A stretch of 64,000 nucleotides of DNA, from positions 2,296,001-2,360,000 of the forward strand of contig JAQFVV010012446.1 in the NCBI GenBank assembly GCA_028023455.1. Direction: 5' to 3'. Shown piece by piece: positions 12,001 through 23,349 of the stretch; position 1 is the first letter of the stretch, and each line of letters begins with the position of its first letter. The position numbers and the translations under genes are program-made. The notes below the pieces were generated by a model. That model did no database searches and was not told the origin of the DNA. It was given only the letters and a program-made list of their open reading frames with translations. The stretch comes from Epiperipatus broadwayi. Lineage: Eukaryota; Onychophora; Udeonychophora; Euonychophora; Peripatidae.

Positions 12001-12113
12001 GGATGGATGAAATAAAGAAGTGTGTGGGGATGATGTGCAGAAGAAATACTAGCGATCAGAGAAGATAGATTGAACTTGGAGAGACTTCATCCTGCAATGG
12101 ATTGATGGTGATT
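9033..12113 (+). pseudogene. Long decayed RTE element (endonuclease plus reverse transcriptase)
   Basis: Pieces of the full RTE protein appear in order, in shifting frames. First the APE-type endonuclease (GRLQELEELSKIKWYIIGLCEVKRK, with the glutamate of the active-site block, then VGFIISKKWKNN and IIHIYAPT; 9,033-9,480), then NTIGKFNYDGRNV (about 9,520), then reverse transcriptase blocks FMKKGKAPANDG (about 10,420), RNYRLISLL (about 10,605) and DYEKAFDF (about 10,825). After an interruption follow QQDDSVTPKLFTA (about 11,265) and the FTDDVVVF active-site block (about 11,385), and finally the C-terminal LPVLTYGSESW region. Many stops and frameshifts show that it is long dead. It is the only copy here with the 5' half. 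Confidence 0.85.
10966..11250. mobile_element. Insertion within the RTE element
   Basis: The reverse transcriptase frame breaks after LHNKEA and resumes about 285 bp later at the QQDDSVTPK block. The inserted piece is less AT-rich at its start (GACGCGACACGTG). Its minus strand carries CTGAAGA, a GTTGC/GTAAC hairpin and AAAAAC near 11,175-11,205, reminiscent of the hammerhead order. Family and exact boundaries are not determined. Confidence 0.5.
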
Positions 12114-12449
12114 GAAAGTGATTATGAGTTATATATTAAAAGGTATTAATTATGTGATCACATATAGTTGATCATTCTAACTCTGATAAAGGCTACTTGT
12201 CAGTCTAAAGAGTAAGGAAATATTATCAAGGAATAAATAAAATGTATTACATTGCAAAAAAGTGAATAAAATGTAGTATATAAATATACATGATCAATGC
12301 ATAAAATATCAAAAATGAAGAAAATTAAAAAATTAATTTGCACTTACAGCATTATTAGCACATTTATATAACTATGATATCTCTGGAGTTGAAATGGAGT
12401 AAAGTAAAGACAATACTAATACTATATATTGAGCTAAAACAATAGAAAT

Positions 12450-12810
12450 ATGTGCCTGAAGGTTTAGAATGATGGTATTTTAGATGTAATAATATTTAGC
12501 ACTATTTTCATCATCAATCATTAAACGTTAAATGTCCAAAAAAATATAAACATTATTTAAATTTTTCCAAATACAAACCATTGTTAGTAAAAACATACAA
12601 GTTAGTAGATAACACAGGATAGACAACAACACAGGTTAGTAGATTACAATTCCATGTGGTTTCAAGTGCTATTATTCTTCACTCTTCTTCAGGTATTGCT
12701 GACCTGACCAGTGACAATGCTAGTGTCGGAATCAAACTTATACCTTTATATTCTTGAATAATGAATTTTAAGACAACACCCTTATCAATTGAGCTATTCT
12801 GTCAAAGAAA
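12450..12810 (-). mobile_element. SINE S2 copy, minus strand
   Basis: The minus strand starts with a tRNA-like head. The A box reads TAGCTCAATTGATAAG and the B box GTTTGATTCC. Then come GGTCAGCAATACCTGAAGAAG, AATAATAG, CTTGAAAC, and a tail ending near a TACCATCATTC block. This order is shared by several copies (19.3, 20.2, 47.2, 47.5 and 49.3 kb). Confidence 0.75.
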
Positions 12811-13054
12811 TTTTGCACAATTATCTATGAAGCTTGGTTCAAATCCTTCTGATTCTTCCACTTTTCTGTTTTTAATACTTTTTCCTAAGAGCAAGATCAA
12901 TTAGCAACTACCAGACATTATGTATTACCACACTGGATTGACTTATAGGATTGTTTGCCACTGTTGAATGAGCACCTTCTTTGAATCTTCATCTTTGCAG
13001 CTTTTCCTCTCTATCCAACATTTTTGTATTCAAAGTGTTGACACATCTGTACTA

Positions 13055-13180
13055 TGAGTTGTGACATGAAATGCGACAGTGTGCTTCATATTTTTGTAGC
13101 AAACCTATGAATTACATTTGATACTATCCCTAAACATCACATAATCTTTCAAACCACTTGGATGCATTCTTGTGACTCAC
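13055..13180. repeat. Dispersed repeat family E
   Basis: A GTGACATGAAAT, GACAGT, TTTGTAGC... and TGACTCA(C) sequence of about 130 bp, related to copies at about 21,185-21,330 and 62,170-62,320. Nature unknown. No terminal repeats seen. Confidence 0.5.
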
Positions 13181-13389
13181 GCCTTTCTGATTGTAATAAC
13201 ATTTAGTATCAGTGGGTTGTTTCTTTTTAGGTTTTGTTACAAAGATATGAAACGTTATATTTCATATCATCTCTTATTTAGATACATAAGCTTTTTAAAA
13301 TGTTTGTGTTAAATAGCTGAATTATTTTACAAGGCAACACATGCATTGGATCAGAAATGAAGTTACAAGCAGCACTAATTATCTTTCGG

Positions 13390-13672
13390 TGAACATACTG
13401 ACATCATTGAAAGAATTAAGAAACTGAGATGGAACTGGACTGAATATATTTCTAGAAGATATGATAATAGATGAACAGTTGAAATCGGAAACTGGTTTCC
13501 AAAAGATTGTAAAAGATCTAGAAAGAGACCACATGTGAGATGTATGGATGAAATAAGGAAGTGTGTGGGAAAGATGTGGAGAACAGAAACTAGAGATCAG
13601 AGAAAATGCATTAAACTTGGCGAAATGTTAATCCTGCAATGAACTGATAGTAGGTAAAAACGATGATGATAA
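13390..13672 (+). pseudogene. RTE retrotransposon, 3' terminal fragment
   Basis: The frame reads TDIIERIKKLRWNW, then RRYDNR, stop, TVEIGNWFPKDCKRSRKRPHVR, MDEIRKCVGKMW and IKLGEMLILQ. These match the last 95 residues of the RTE protein, with internal stops. A GATGATGATAAT tail ends the copy. Confidence 0.8.
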
Positions 13673-14039
13673 TAAATATAAATAGTGCAATAATTGAATA
13701 GGACTATTGATAATCAAGATAACCAATCATCTTCAATGTCTCTACAGGTTTACCAATAATATTCTAATGATTTCCATTTACCATTTACGAAAAAGTTGGA
13801 GAATTGACTCTCATTGATGTAATTTTAAAAAAATTAAAAATAGTTAAAATGTCAATTATAATTTATCCACATCTTTTAATTCATTAAGTTTATAAGTTAT
13901 AATTAATTTGTTTCATTCAAAACCTTATTTACCATATTAAAATTTCCTGTTGATCTACTTAGAAATACTTTTGACAGCGATGTGAGGTTTTCTTGTGAAA
14001 TAATAAAAGAGCAAATATTCGCAGAAAATTATCGCAATA

Positions 14040-14165
14040 ACTCTCTGAAGATTTATGATGATGGTATCTTAGTTGTAATTATGCGGTGGATTATTTTCGT
14101 AATCTAACATTCATTTTTAAATGCTTTTCAAAAATTCAAACTTTATTTAAGATTAGTTCATACAG
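14040..14165 (-). mobile_element. SINE S2 3' fragment
   Basis: Resembles the tail of S2 (GATGGTATCTTAGTTGTA and AAACTTTATTTAAG blocks). The tRNA head is absent. Confidence 0.4.
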
Positions 14166-14326
14166 GGCCACCACGTGCAGGGATGCAGGTTTTGCAAAGC
14201 ATAAAGGCACTTCATCATGGGGATGCCAAGATAATACAATTTATATGTAAATTAAAGTGTTTACATTTCTGAATCATTTCATTGTTAGAAATATGTTCTA
14301 AATGTAAATATTTTTTTCTTTAAATA

Positions 14327-14418
14327 TGAGTGGCCTAGTGGTTAGCAGAGCTGCCTTCCAAGCAGCAGGCTCGGGTTCGCTTCCCGGTCAACGCATTGAC
14401 ATATGAAAAAAAAAAAAA
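14327..14418 (+). mobile_element. SINE S1, variant copy
   Basis: The head is GAGTGGCCTAGTGGTTAGC, closer to a classical tRNA A box than in the other copies. The B-box region GGGTTCGCTTCCCGG is intact and forms a perfect T-arm. It ends in a run of A. Confidence 0.75.
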
Positions 14419-14419
14419 C

Positions 14420-15890
14420 TTATTGTAATAATTGCTCGAGTCTTAAATTTCCAGGCTGAAGCTCAAAATATACCACATATATACTCTTATCATTGCCCGA
14501 AACCGAACAGAATGACATCATGTTGCTGTGATACTTAATAAAACTTATATGTAAATGTTTCTGAATCATTTTATTGTTAAAAATACATTCTTTTTCATTT
14601 AAATATAAGAGGAATATTTCACGTTTTTAAAAAATACTTCTTTATTTAGATATGTGACAATTGCTTGAAACATACTACATATATATTCTACCATTACACA
14701 AAAGTAAATAGTCCAATGCCCTTTTGTCACTATAATTAATAAAACTTATATGTAAATGAAATGTTCATATTTCCTAATCACTTGTATTTAAATATCCTAA
14801 TTTGTACAAAATATAGCACAATAATATTAATAATTTATTTAAAAATAAAACTTATTTTTAAAACATTGCCTCATAATTACAGTAATTTTTCACATAATCA
14901 AATTAAGTTTATCATTAACATTTTAGATGGGTCATGTAATTTATTCTGTTTAGAATAGTGATAAGAAGGTTGACTTCTGAATGTAGGATTCTTGGATCGA
15001 TTCTGCTGCTGTCTTGTGTAAATTATTTTTAATAGCAATCTTATCTTTCTTTTTATACTGTATTATCTTTTTACACATTTTATTAAATAGCTTTTCCTAT
15101 TTTTAATAATATTATCTTTTTTTAAAATGCAGTATTAGCTTTTTACTTGTTCTCTTGCTAAAGACTGGCAATTGTTCCACAATCCTTACTAGGAAGCAGA
15201 ATGAGTAACAAACATAATTTTTAAAAAGATATTATTGTATGCAAAAATAATTAATTCTTAACAAATTTTATGATGTAACCTATGAATAAACAAATTAAAA
15301 TGCAAGGACTCTTAATGGCTTTTAAAAATTTATAGAATAAACAATCTAAGATATTGAAGCAATTGATCCGGAAGTCCGATCCATGCTTCACAGCCTGCTA
15401 TAAACTTACCGATATTGTAAACCTAGGTTAAGTTTTTATTCAAGTATCAACAGAGTTTTGCATTAAATATAAAATTAACGTGTTTCATTTTGTATAATCA
15501 ACGGTCATTAATTTAGCTAGTTACTTTAAAATATTCTTTTAAAATAAATTCTGATTAAAATTAAAATCGTTTATTAAAATTTCTTTTTCAAAATCTATTA
15601 ATGAAACATATATGTACAGAAGCGTATATATATGATTAAATGCAAAATTCTGTTGAAACTAAAATGTCATTTTATTAAAAGAAATAATAAAATATTTTTC
15701 TTTTAATTTTGTTAAAAATATATGGTGTATGATTTTATTTCAAGATAAGCCTGCCAGCATTCCTAAAGTATTTCATTCAAGGCAAATTAAAGATGGCCTT
15801 TTTAATAAATCAAATTCAAAGTTAAAAGCAAAATTTGATAATAAGAAATTAAAGTTTATTTTTAGCAAAAAGTTACTTTGAAACAAAGGA
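14420..15890. other. AT-rich stretch without recognised genes
   Basis: Repeated AAACTTATATGTAAATG segments near 14,233, 14,540 and 14,740 suggest an old local duplication of about 200-300 bp. The frame at 14,761-14,958 is not convincing. Confidence 0.4.
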
Positions 15891-15891
15891 G

Positions 15892-16375
15892 TGTAGGGGG
15901 CTTATCAAGATCTAGAATCATACGCAAAACAATAGAAAAGTATCTCCAGAAAGGTATAAAAGGTGGGAAGAACAAAAGACTTGGTATTCAGATTTTGTGC
16001 TTTAAGTGATTCAGATTTTGTTCGTTAATGCATTGAGATTCTGTTGATTGAGTCATTCAGATTCTATTCTTTCATTTTTATTATGCAGAAATTCTTCTAA
16101 AATTCGCCTAGATTTATTCTAAAATTATTTTATTCAGAGATTGGCTCTGAACGTATTTCTGAACTTGTTCCTGAAGTAATTTTGAAAATGTACTTAGCTG
16201 CTGCTCGTCGGCTCTTTTGAAGAATTCTACTACTTACCTCTGCTGCTCCTGTTATGGTGATCAAGTTTAATCTGAGGTTGCATTGAAAATAAATGCTGAA
16301 AACCACTGTGTCCTAGATCTGCCGAGAATTCCTGTTCTGATTTCATTATGCGACCCTTTAAAATTTCTATTAATT
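15892..16375 (+). mobile_element. LTR-like sequence with promoter
   Basis: It begins TGTAGGGGGC directly after a purine-rich AAACAAAGGAG. A consensus TATA box (GGTATAAAAGG, 15,953-15,963) follows, and an AATAAA near 16,288. The element is followed at 16,376 by TGGTGGACGTGACC, which looks like a primer-binding site of LTR retrotransposons. No second LTR was found, so this is a partial element. The left end and the primer-binding site are inferred. Confidence 0.45.
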
Positions 16376-16620
16376 TGGTGGACGTGACCATGTACGGTGG
16401 CTGAGATCATCAGCTTTGCCTGCCGTTGGGTCCTAATCCATCAAAATGCTGTAAAGTGTCAAATAAATAGTAAAACTGAACTGTGAGCTGTGTGTGTGCC
16501 CTTCGTGTCAAAATGCTTCCTATTTCAAATCTCTTTGTTTGGACAAATAACTCCATGTACGTAATCAAACCACAGACATCGAGGGAACTGGACCAACTAA
16601 ACAAGGACTGGTAACTTTTA
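16376..16620 (+). other. Less AT-rich tract with short open frame
   Basis: A frame beginning VSCVCALRVKMLPISNLFVW and ending ELDQLNKDW then TAA (about 16,487-16,613) has coding-like composition. It may be the leader or gag start of the LTR element just upstream, or a terminal exon. No family is recognised. A minus-strand frame over the same bases looks like a shadow. Confidence 0.25.
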
Positions 16621-18130
16621 ATGATCTCCTCATGAACTATTACTTTTCCTTTCCATATAAGTGCCTTTCTTTAAATGTTTCATTAATTTATTATATTTCA
16701 TAATGTATCTCTTCTTAGATTAATATTAGATTTATATTTATTTTAATTTGATCATCTATTTTATGCTTAAATTTTTCCCTTCGCTATTCCTCGTTTTAAT
16801 GTGATGTATATATATTTCTTGTTTCCTTATGCAGTTTAAATTATTTCTTTATTTGAAAATATTTCCAATTTAAAATGAATCTTTGTAATTTGATGCTAGT
16901 TAAGTTTCCTTTTGTTTTACCCAAGTCGATCTCCTCGATAATGCTTATTTTGTTCATATTTATTTCCACAGTTAAATATTAGTTATTTAAAGAAACCTTT
17001 AAATATTTTAAATTATTTATAAAGCACAAAGCAACTAACATGCTTTGTGCAATAGTTATTTCAATTTTGCTTTATCGAGGGGACACGAGTTGATAAATTT
17101 ATTTAAATTGGAAAAGTAATACCTAGACCGCAGAATATTATGTAATTGCAACTGCCTCATTGTGAAAATTATTCATCAGTGATAAATCAGGGAATAGTGG
17201 AGATATTAAAACAAATATTTATAATATTTTAAACTACATTTATTAAATTATCTAATTTAAAACAAAAGCTTTAGTCTTAAAATTTTCTTTAAACCTTTTA
17301 TGTTAATTGTCCGATGATCCAAACATGCACAAACACTTAACTCATGTTATATTATGTGCACATTTAACTTGTTTTAGTTCTTTAAGTATTCTAGTCCGTT
17401 GTCTCTCCCTGATGCTAAGCTTGGGCCAGTGTTATAAAATAATTTATGCTTGTCTCGGATATGTTGTTGGTACATGGTTAGACTTGAAAATAGATGAATA
17501 GGGCAGAGGCCATAGTATTCTTGATTTTTATATCTCACATATCAATGGTCTCAGAATACTTTTGCCTAGTCTTCCAACTGGGTTAAACCGATATACATCA
17601 TTCGACCGGCACAATATAAAAATTTAAAATTCTTCCCTTAAATAAATTCTGCCTAAATTTCTAATTGTTGAACTGTTTAATAAAATATAATACATATAAA
17701 ACAACTTAGTTATTAATAGGCATTAAAAAAACTAAATATCATAATAAAGTAGTGTATTTTATTACTGAATGAAAACAAGTTATTTGTGAGAGGTTGGATT
17801 TCTCAGCAATCTGTGCCTGACTACTTGAAATCAAAGTATGAATTTTTAGCATATATTGTATCTTATAATATATTAGACTATCAAGTAGCTACTAATGGAA
17901 TTAGTTAAAAATAATTTTTCAAAAAGATGCACGCATTTCATTAACATAACATTATTGTAACACTTATACAACTTCACTTCTAATCACTCAATTGGGAAAG
18001 TATCAACAAAATTTTTTTATCTATACTAGTGGAAGAATCAAATTGTTTGATTTTTTTTTCCTTATTATAATTTATCTTTAAACAAAAGAAACTGCAAGAT
18101 GTGGTACAATGGCTTCTAAAAATTTATCAA
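16621..18130. other. AT-rich stretch without recognised genes
   Basis: A short palindrome lies around 17,022-17,050 (GCACAAAGC and GCTTTGTGC). Nothing else recognised. Confidence 0.45.
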
Positions 18131-18249
18131 GTCTTGCATTGGTGGTCGAGAGGTCAGCGCGATTGCCTTGCACTTGCAGGCAGTTGCCTGGGTTGCGGGT
18201 TCACGTCCCAGCCGATGCTATGACACTTAAAAAAAAAACAATTTATCAA
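18121..18249 (+). mobile_element. SINE S1 with target-site duplication
   Basis: The element spans about 18,135-18,239 and is flanked by AATTTATCAA at 18,121-18,130 and 18,240-18,249. GCATTGG at the start and CCGATGC near the end would form the tRNA acceptor stem. The duplication marks a retroposition event. Confidence 0.85.
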
Positions 18250-18779
18250 ATAAACAATGTAAATGTGAAAATTTCTTCCCTTAAGTAAATGTAAAGTAAA
18301 TCCTTAAAATCCCTAAAACTGAAATAAGTATACAAAAAAATATTCTATTATTGAGATTCCGAATGACACAAAGTAAAAAACAAGAGGTTGGTTAGAATTA
18401 CCCTAAGTTAAAATATACCTCCAAAGTCAGGAGAGTTAATAGGTGAACAAAAAGGTAAAAATGTAAATAATTATATTTTTTTAATATTCTATTGTGACTT
18501 TTGTTAAACAAACTTATATAGAATTCATTGTTTTTATTAACTAATTTTATTTCATGGGAGTGGGGGTGAGGGGTCTTTTCATATGATAAAAACATTTATA
18601 TATTTAAAAAAATACACACTTTTACTTGCCAATATAAATGTATTAAAATTGCTTATTTATTATAAATATAATTTCGTGCAATTTTATTGAATCTATATTT
18701 GATAAAACAAAACAGTATACATATAATACCAAATATGTTACAAAGAAATCAAGTCAGATGTAATATGACCTAATTTAAC

Positions 18780-18935
18780 AAGCATGTATTTACAAATGTT
18801 ATATAATGAGCTCACAAATAAGCTCTTAACAAGTTTTGCAGAATATCCCCAACCCCAGACTGTTTTCTGCTACTGGCTTCCTCAGTGAGATGCTAGGATC
18901 CTAACACCTCACTGAGGAAGCTAGGTTCAATACAT
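18780..18935. mobile_element. Family B2 foldback, asymmetric
   Basis: A minus-strand hammerhead motif (18,852-18,891) is followed across a short GCTAGGATCCTA centre by the first part of a plus-strand copy (ACCTCA, CTGAGGA, AGC), which then stops. The inverted repeat is centred within the ribozyme region. Confidence 0.6.
18852..18891 (-). ncRNA. Hammerhead motif, family B2
   Basis: The minus strand has ATCTCA, CTGAGGA, a short GC/GC stem around CAGTA, AAAAC and AGTC, then TGGGGT. Stem I pairs over 6 positions with two G-U. The second box has lost its G. Confidence 0.5.
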
Positions 18936-19284
18936 AAAAATGCTAACAAAGACCTGATTTCATATTAATGTGACCAGAACATTCTAAAATTTTTAGGTAA
19001 ACAACATAACTGAAAAATCTGCATTATTGCATATTAGTACATCTACAACTGTATTACTTCATATATATATTTATTGCAGGACATAAATTTAAGAGGCAAA
19101 AAAAAAGGAAATGTAATTTCATTTAGTAAGTGAGGTTTTAATTTTTATAAAAGACATAGATCAAGCAGATCTGGGGCCTTGATAAATGTGAAGTCATGTA
19201 CCATCAGATTCATTGCTTTCAGGCAAGCTCTGTTCATGAGACTTGTAGTGCTGAAATTTATCTTGCACAAAGGCATCTCATACC

Positions 19285-19465
19285 CACGTGGCAGGCCTGA
19301 GTACATAGCATAATGTTTCAAGTGACATTATTTTTGTCGCTTCTTCAGGAGTTGGTGGAATGACCAGTGAAAGTATTAGCAATGGAATAAAACTGGGGAT
19401 TGTTATATTCATGAATTTTGAATTTAAGACAATTCTCTAACTAATTAGGATATTCTATCAAAGTC
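19285..19465 (-). mobile_element. SINE S2 copy, minus strand, truncated
   Basis: It contains the S2 tRNA-like head (CTAATTAGTTAGAGAATTG on the minus strand), TCCTGAAGAAG, an AATAATG loop and CTTGAAACATT. The tail is missing. Confidence 0.65.
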
Positions 19466-19656
19466 AAAAATCAGTAAACTTTTCATATTCTTATTTATGA
19501 GAATCCTTTGGAATTTCTCTATTTTTTTTCTTAAAGGCAAGGTCAATGAGGAATTTCCGAATGTTATGAAATTATCATATTAGACTAACATGATAAATGA
19601 CAAAAAATGCTACTAGCCAATCTAGAGGCATAATTTATAAGAAGCTTCTTATTAAC

Positions 19657-20163
19657 CTTTATCATCATCATCATTTTTAACCATTATCAATTCACTGCAA
19701 GATGAAGGTCTTCCAAGTTCAATCCATCTCTAATATCTAGCCTCTCTTCTCCACATCATCCCAGTACATATTTTTTATTTCATTCATTCATCTCACAAGT
19801 GGTCTCTTTCTAGCTATTTTACAATCTTTTGAAATCCAGTTTTTGAATCCAGTTTAAGATTTTAACTGTCCATCTATTATCATCTCTTCTAGCAATATGT
19901 CCAGCCTAATTCCACTTCAGTCTCTTAATTTTTACAATGGTGTCAGTAACATCTGTTTGTTCTCATCCATGTATTTCATATTTGATCTTTTCTTGTTTCT
20001 CCTAACATGTATCTCTCCATACTTTATTGAGTGACCTGAAGTCTTTGTACTGCTATTCTGTTAACTGTACAAGTCTCATATCTTTAAGTAAAAACAAATA
20101 AAACATATATTAAAAACCTTCCTTTTTTAAATATATAGGCATATTTCCTTTTAATTTCATCCA
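19657..20163 (-). pseudogene. RTE retrotransposon, 3' fragment
   Basis: The minus strand carries the RTE C-terminal region in the same order as at 39,957, ending in a TGATGATGATGA tail at the low-coordinate side. Frameshifts, stops and a short internal duplication (ATCCAGTTTTTGAATCCAG) break the frame. It ends abruptly against an S2 copy at 20,163. Confidence 0.8.
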
Positions 20164-20400
20164 TAAGAAAAAGTGGAGAATGTTTCATTGATTAGAGCAT
20201 TGTCTTCCTTGTTAGTAATGTCATTTGTCAGGCCAGCAAGACCTGAAGAAGAAAGGAGAATAATATTACTGTAAACATTGTTTAAAAACTAACCTGTGTT
20301 CTATTACTAACAATTGAATACATTTGAAAAATTTATAATTTGAAATTTTTTTAAAAGCATTTAACAGTTAATATTAGATCATGGAAATAGTTCAACATAA
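20163..20400 (+). mobile_element. SINE S2 copy with deleted B box
   Basis: It has the A-box-like TTCATTGATTAGAGC, then GGCCAGCAAGACCTGAAGAAG, AATAATATTACTG, AAACATTG, AACCTGTGT and the S2 tail. About 30 bp around the B box are missing. Confidence 0.65.
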
Positions 20401-20851
20401 AACGGTCTCTCAATACATCTAAATTCATATGTAAGGATATATGTGCAAGCATATAAGATAATATAAATAGTTGAAAAAACAAAAGAAAGATAGTACAAAT
20501 GAAATGCATCACTTTGAAAAATTTATATGATGGCCTCAGATTATAATGAAATAAAAAATATGAATATGCTAAAAGAAGTTAATTGAAAAAATAAACAACA
20601 AAAGTAATAAAATCTAGTTTTTGTTAGATAATTATATGAAAACTAAACAAGTGCTAGAGAAATTAAAAAGTATTAAAATGATTATTGTAGAGATTATGAT
20701 TGTACACACTTTCATGTTTATAAGACAGATAGGTATATACTGTGTACCAGTTAAGAGGTAACTGGTTCATACTCCAAACTGCTTGCAATGCAATGAATCA
20801 ATGTATGTATCACATAGTGGCATAGTTTAACTATTTACTGCAAAGTTTTTA

Positions 20852-21175
20852 AGATCACATGATCACCATTTCTTAAGCTTGCTCATAACTGTTATTAAAA
20901 CAGATAAAACACTCCATACAGTAGTGCCACCTAGATTAATCTATAGATGCCACAAGGCTTGTGCATAAAATCTCTATCTAGGGCCTACTCATCCAATATC
21001 CCCAGACTAGGCTCCTCACTGATGAAAGCCAGAAGCTAGAAACTAGTCTGGGGATATTGGATGAGTAGGCACTAGATAGGAATTTTTATGCACAAGCCCC
21101 TGGCTTCTATAGATTATTCTGGCTTGCACTGAGTGGAACTACTGTATGGAGACTTTTGCCTGTTTTAAGTTTTTA
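20852..21175. mobile_element. Family A foldback
   Basis: The arms are 20,852-21,010 (minus) and 21,049-21,175 (plus). The outer ends read AAACAGATAAAACACTCC and its complement, followed outwards by GATCACATGATCACC. The centre is the ribozyme motif itself. On the minus strand the left arm begins 6 nt before the position equivalent to the predicted cleavage site. Confidence 0.85.
21013..21054 (+). ncRNA. Hammerhead motif, family A
   Basis: TCCTCA and TGGGGA form stem I, CTGATGA is intact, and stem II is AGC/GCT around CAGAA with an A-A mismatch at its base. GAAAC is intact. Stem III is the palindrome ACTAGT. Predicted cleavage lies after C21048. The A-A closing mismatch is shared by all family A copies. 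Confidence 0.65.
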
Positions 21176-21184
21176 AGATGTTAA

Positions 21185-21430
21185 CATGTCTGGATCCTAA
21201 GTTATGACATGAAATAAAACAGTACATTTGGTAGCTTCATAAATCATCTTCAATTGTTTCCTTGTGACACAATTGTGAAACTCACTTGAAATCTTTATCG
21301 TGATTCATGATTTCACTGCCATACATAGTCTCAATTATTTTAAAAATATTTGTAGCAATTTTTCCCAATTTACGTCCAAGGTTATGACAAAATCCAAGGT
21401 TAGACATTATTCCATCATAGGTTAAGGTAT
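21185..21430. repeat. Dispersed repeat family E
   Basis: Matches the 13,055 and 62,170 copies (GTCTGGATCCTAAGTTATGAC and ATGAAAT...ACAG blocks). It directly follows the family A foldback. Confidence 0.5.
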
Positions 21431-21527
21431 GAAACACACTGGCCTATTACATGTTGTAACTCAAAAATTGAGGTATGCTAGCATCTTAAAATTTTTATGG
21501 TGAATAACTAAATTATGTCACTATGTA

Positions 21528-21900
21528 ACATGTCTCTACCCACATCTCCAAGTTTGTTTGCGTCACTACTAAGCCACTGCCACCCTCATGACATAGGAAG
21601 CAACAGCCGTTAAAGCTAAATGACTGTTTATATGTTGTCCAATATACAGCTGAGCAGTGAGGCAAGTTCGACCTAAAAAGTGGCTAGACATAAACCAAAC
21701 AATCACAGAACAGCCGAAAGTGTCACTGTGCTTACTCATGAGACAAGTTGTCTGGTATAGCTAGAAGTGGAAGGTAAACATATAAAGCCATCTGAAGTCA
21801 TTTTCCTTCTATAGTTGCATGACAACTAATGCTATGCCAAACCGAACTGTATTAGGCGAAGGTACGCCCAGTTTTATAAATTCATACAGTGCTTGTGTTG
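21528..21900 (+). other. Less AT-rich tract, possibly LTR-like
   Basis: Composition is more balanced than its surroundings, it begins near TGTAACATGTC and has a TATA-like CATATAAAGCC at about 21,780. No LTR partner, primer-binding site or coding frame was identified. It could equally be host promoter or single-copy sequence. Confidence 0.2.
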
Positions 21901-23150
21901 GGATGATTCTTTTAGGTCTATTAAAAATAAAATACGTGCTAGATAAATAAATAATCAGTTATATATATATTTAACATTATATATAAAGTATAAAGATGCG
22001 ATTGTACATTTGTTTCATTAATAAATATTAATCGTACATTACGAGTTTGTATTTATATATAAACCACGCAGTAAACACAATAATGCGTTGATTCAGAGAC
22101 GGCGCTGTTGGCAGCTTTGAAAGAGAAGTGGTCACTTTTCGCCACGACCCACTGTATACACGCGTATATATATATGCTAATAATAATAGCATAGTAAAAT
22201 GCAGATGTTAATACTATCACTATTATCATATCCACACAGCAGCAGTAGAACAAAAGGTGTTAAATAGAAAACTTACAATTACCAGGGTGCGTAATCAATT
22301 TTATTTTTAAAATCGCCCAGACAAATAATTAATCTAAAAATTTTGCTACACCCATGTCGACTATGGAATCTACTGTAAAACAGGGTCTGCAACAGCAGCA
22401 ATAATTAGTACTGTATATTAAAAGCACAAGGAAGAGAGTCAATGATGAAATTCTAACAAAGGTGTACTATATATAAATTTGCTGCTTTATGATCTTAAAA
22501 TTTAGACTTTAAAAAGAAGCATAATTAATTTAAAGCAATTACATTTTCAAATATTTCATTAAAAAACGAAAGCTTTGGTTCTATGAATAGCTCAGCTTTT
22601 AGTTAAATATTGCCAAGTGCGCATGCGTAGACATTATTTTTACCACATTCTTTAAGTCTACATTACAAATGTATTTCTTTAACTATCCATCACTGTTCTT
22701 TCAGACTTCGGCTGCCCGCTCTTATCTTTCTATTCTCAAATTTTTCATATTGCCATCACTCTCCACAACCATCTATTATAGCCCCATCTTTTAGTCATCA
22801 ATATCCTTTCTATCTTAGAATGTCATCTTTATTTTTTAACTTCAACATCATTATTTACTTAGTACCACAGTTATCACAACATTTGGAGTTATAATAAATC
22901 ATTCTTTTCTTTTTAGACAATAAAAGTGTATATTAAAGCAAAGATTGTCGGGGAAATTTAGGCATGAAAAATATCATGAAGAAGTATGAATAATTTATAC
23001 CACTATTTTTCTAATTTTCAAATATATGTATATAAAAAGTCTGTCATCTAATTAGAAATATATAAGATGCTGCGCATTCGGTTCTAACACACACATAAAC
23101 GTTGCTTTTTCTTTTTTTTTTAAAAAAAAAATAGTTGCTTAACGTTAAAG
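21901..23150. other. AT-rich stretch without recognised genes
   Basis: A short less AT-rich patch at about 22,085-22,165 (GACGGCGCTGTTGG) resembles the patch at 25,400 only loosely. The frame at 22,053-22,253 on the minus strand is not convincing. Confidence 0.4.
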
Positions 23151-23349
23151 ATTGAAAGCTGAATGGATCCATATGATAAATCACATGACCTTGAGGTCAA
23201 AAGTTCGAAGATGCCAGAAAGCTGGAGATGAAGCAAAGCAGATAAAACTCATACGATTAACAAATGGAACATCAGTCTTTATTCCTGTAGATGAAAATAA
23301 AAGATTTGTATTAAAAGATGCTAACAAGAAACAGAAACGTTTATACTGA
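23151..23349 (+). CDS. Candidate terminal coding exon, unknown protein
   Basis: An open frame of 65 residues stands out from its AT-rich surroundings. It reads LKAEWIHMINHM, then KVRRCQKAGDEAKQIKL, RLTNGTSVFIPVDENKR and ends KKQKRLY, TGA. Mixed codon use and the charged, well-balanced composition look coding. The frame opens after a TAA at 23,146, and AG at 23,149-23,150 is a possible splice acceptor, although the pyrimidine tract is some 30 bp upstream. No ATG suits as the gene start, so it would be a last exon. AATAATAAATA-like sequence follows. No protein family is recognised. It could also be a fragment of an unknown transposon. Confidence 0.4.

Noticed and set aside
12172-12203. CTGATAA, hairpin and CTAAAG resembling a P-type ribozyme
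   Set aside because: Both core boxes are altered, no stem I is seen and no shared flank supports it. Too weak to list as a feature.
14327-14418. Functional tRNA gene
   Set aside because: The tRNA-like body is part of the repeated S1 unit with a fixed 3' extension and A-tail, and has lost parts of the D-arm.
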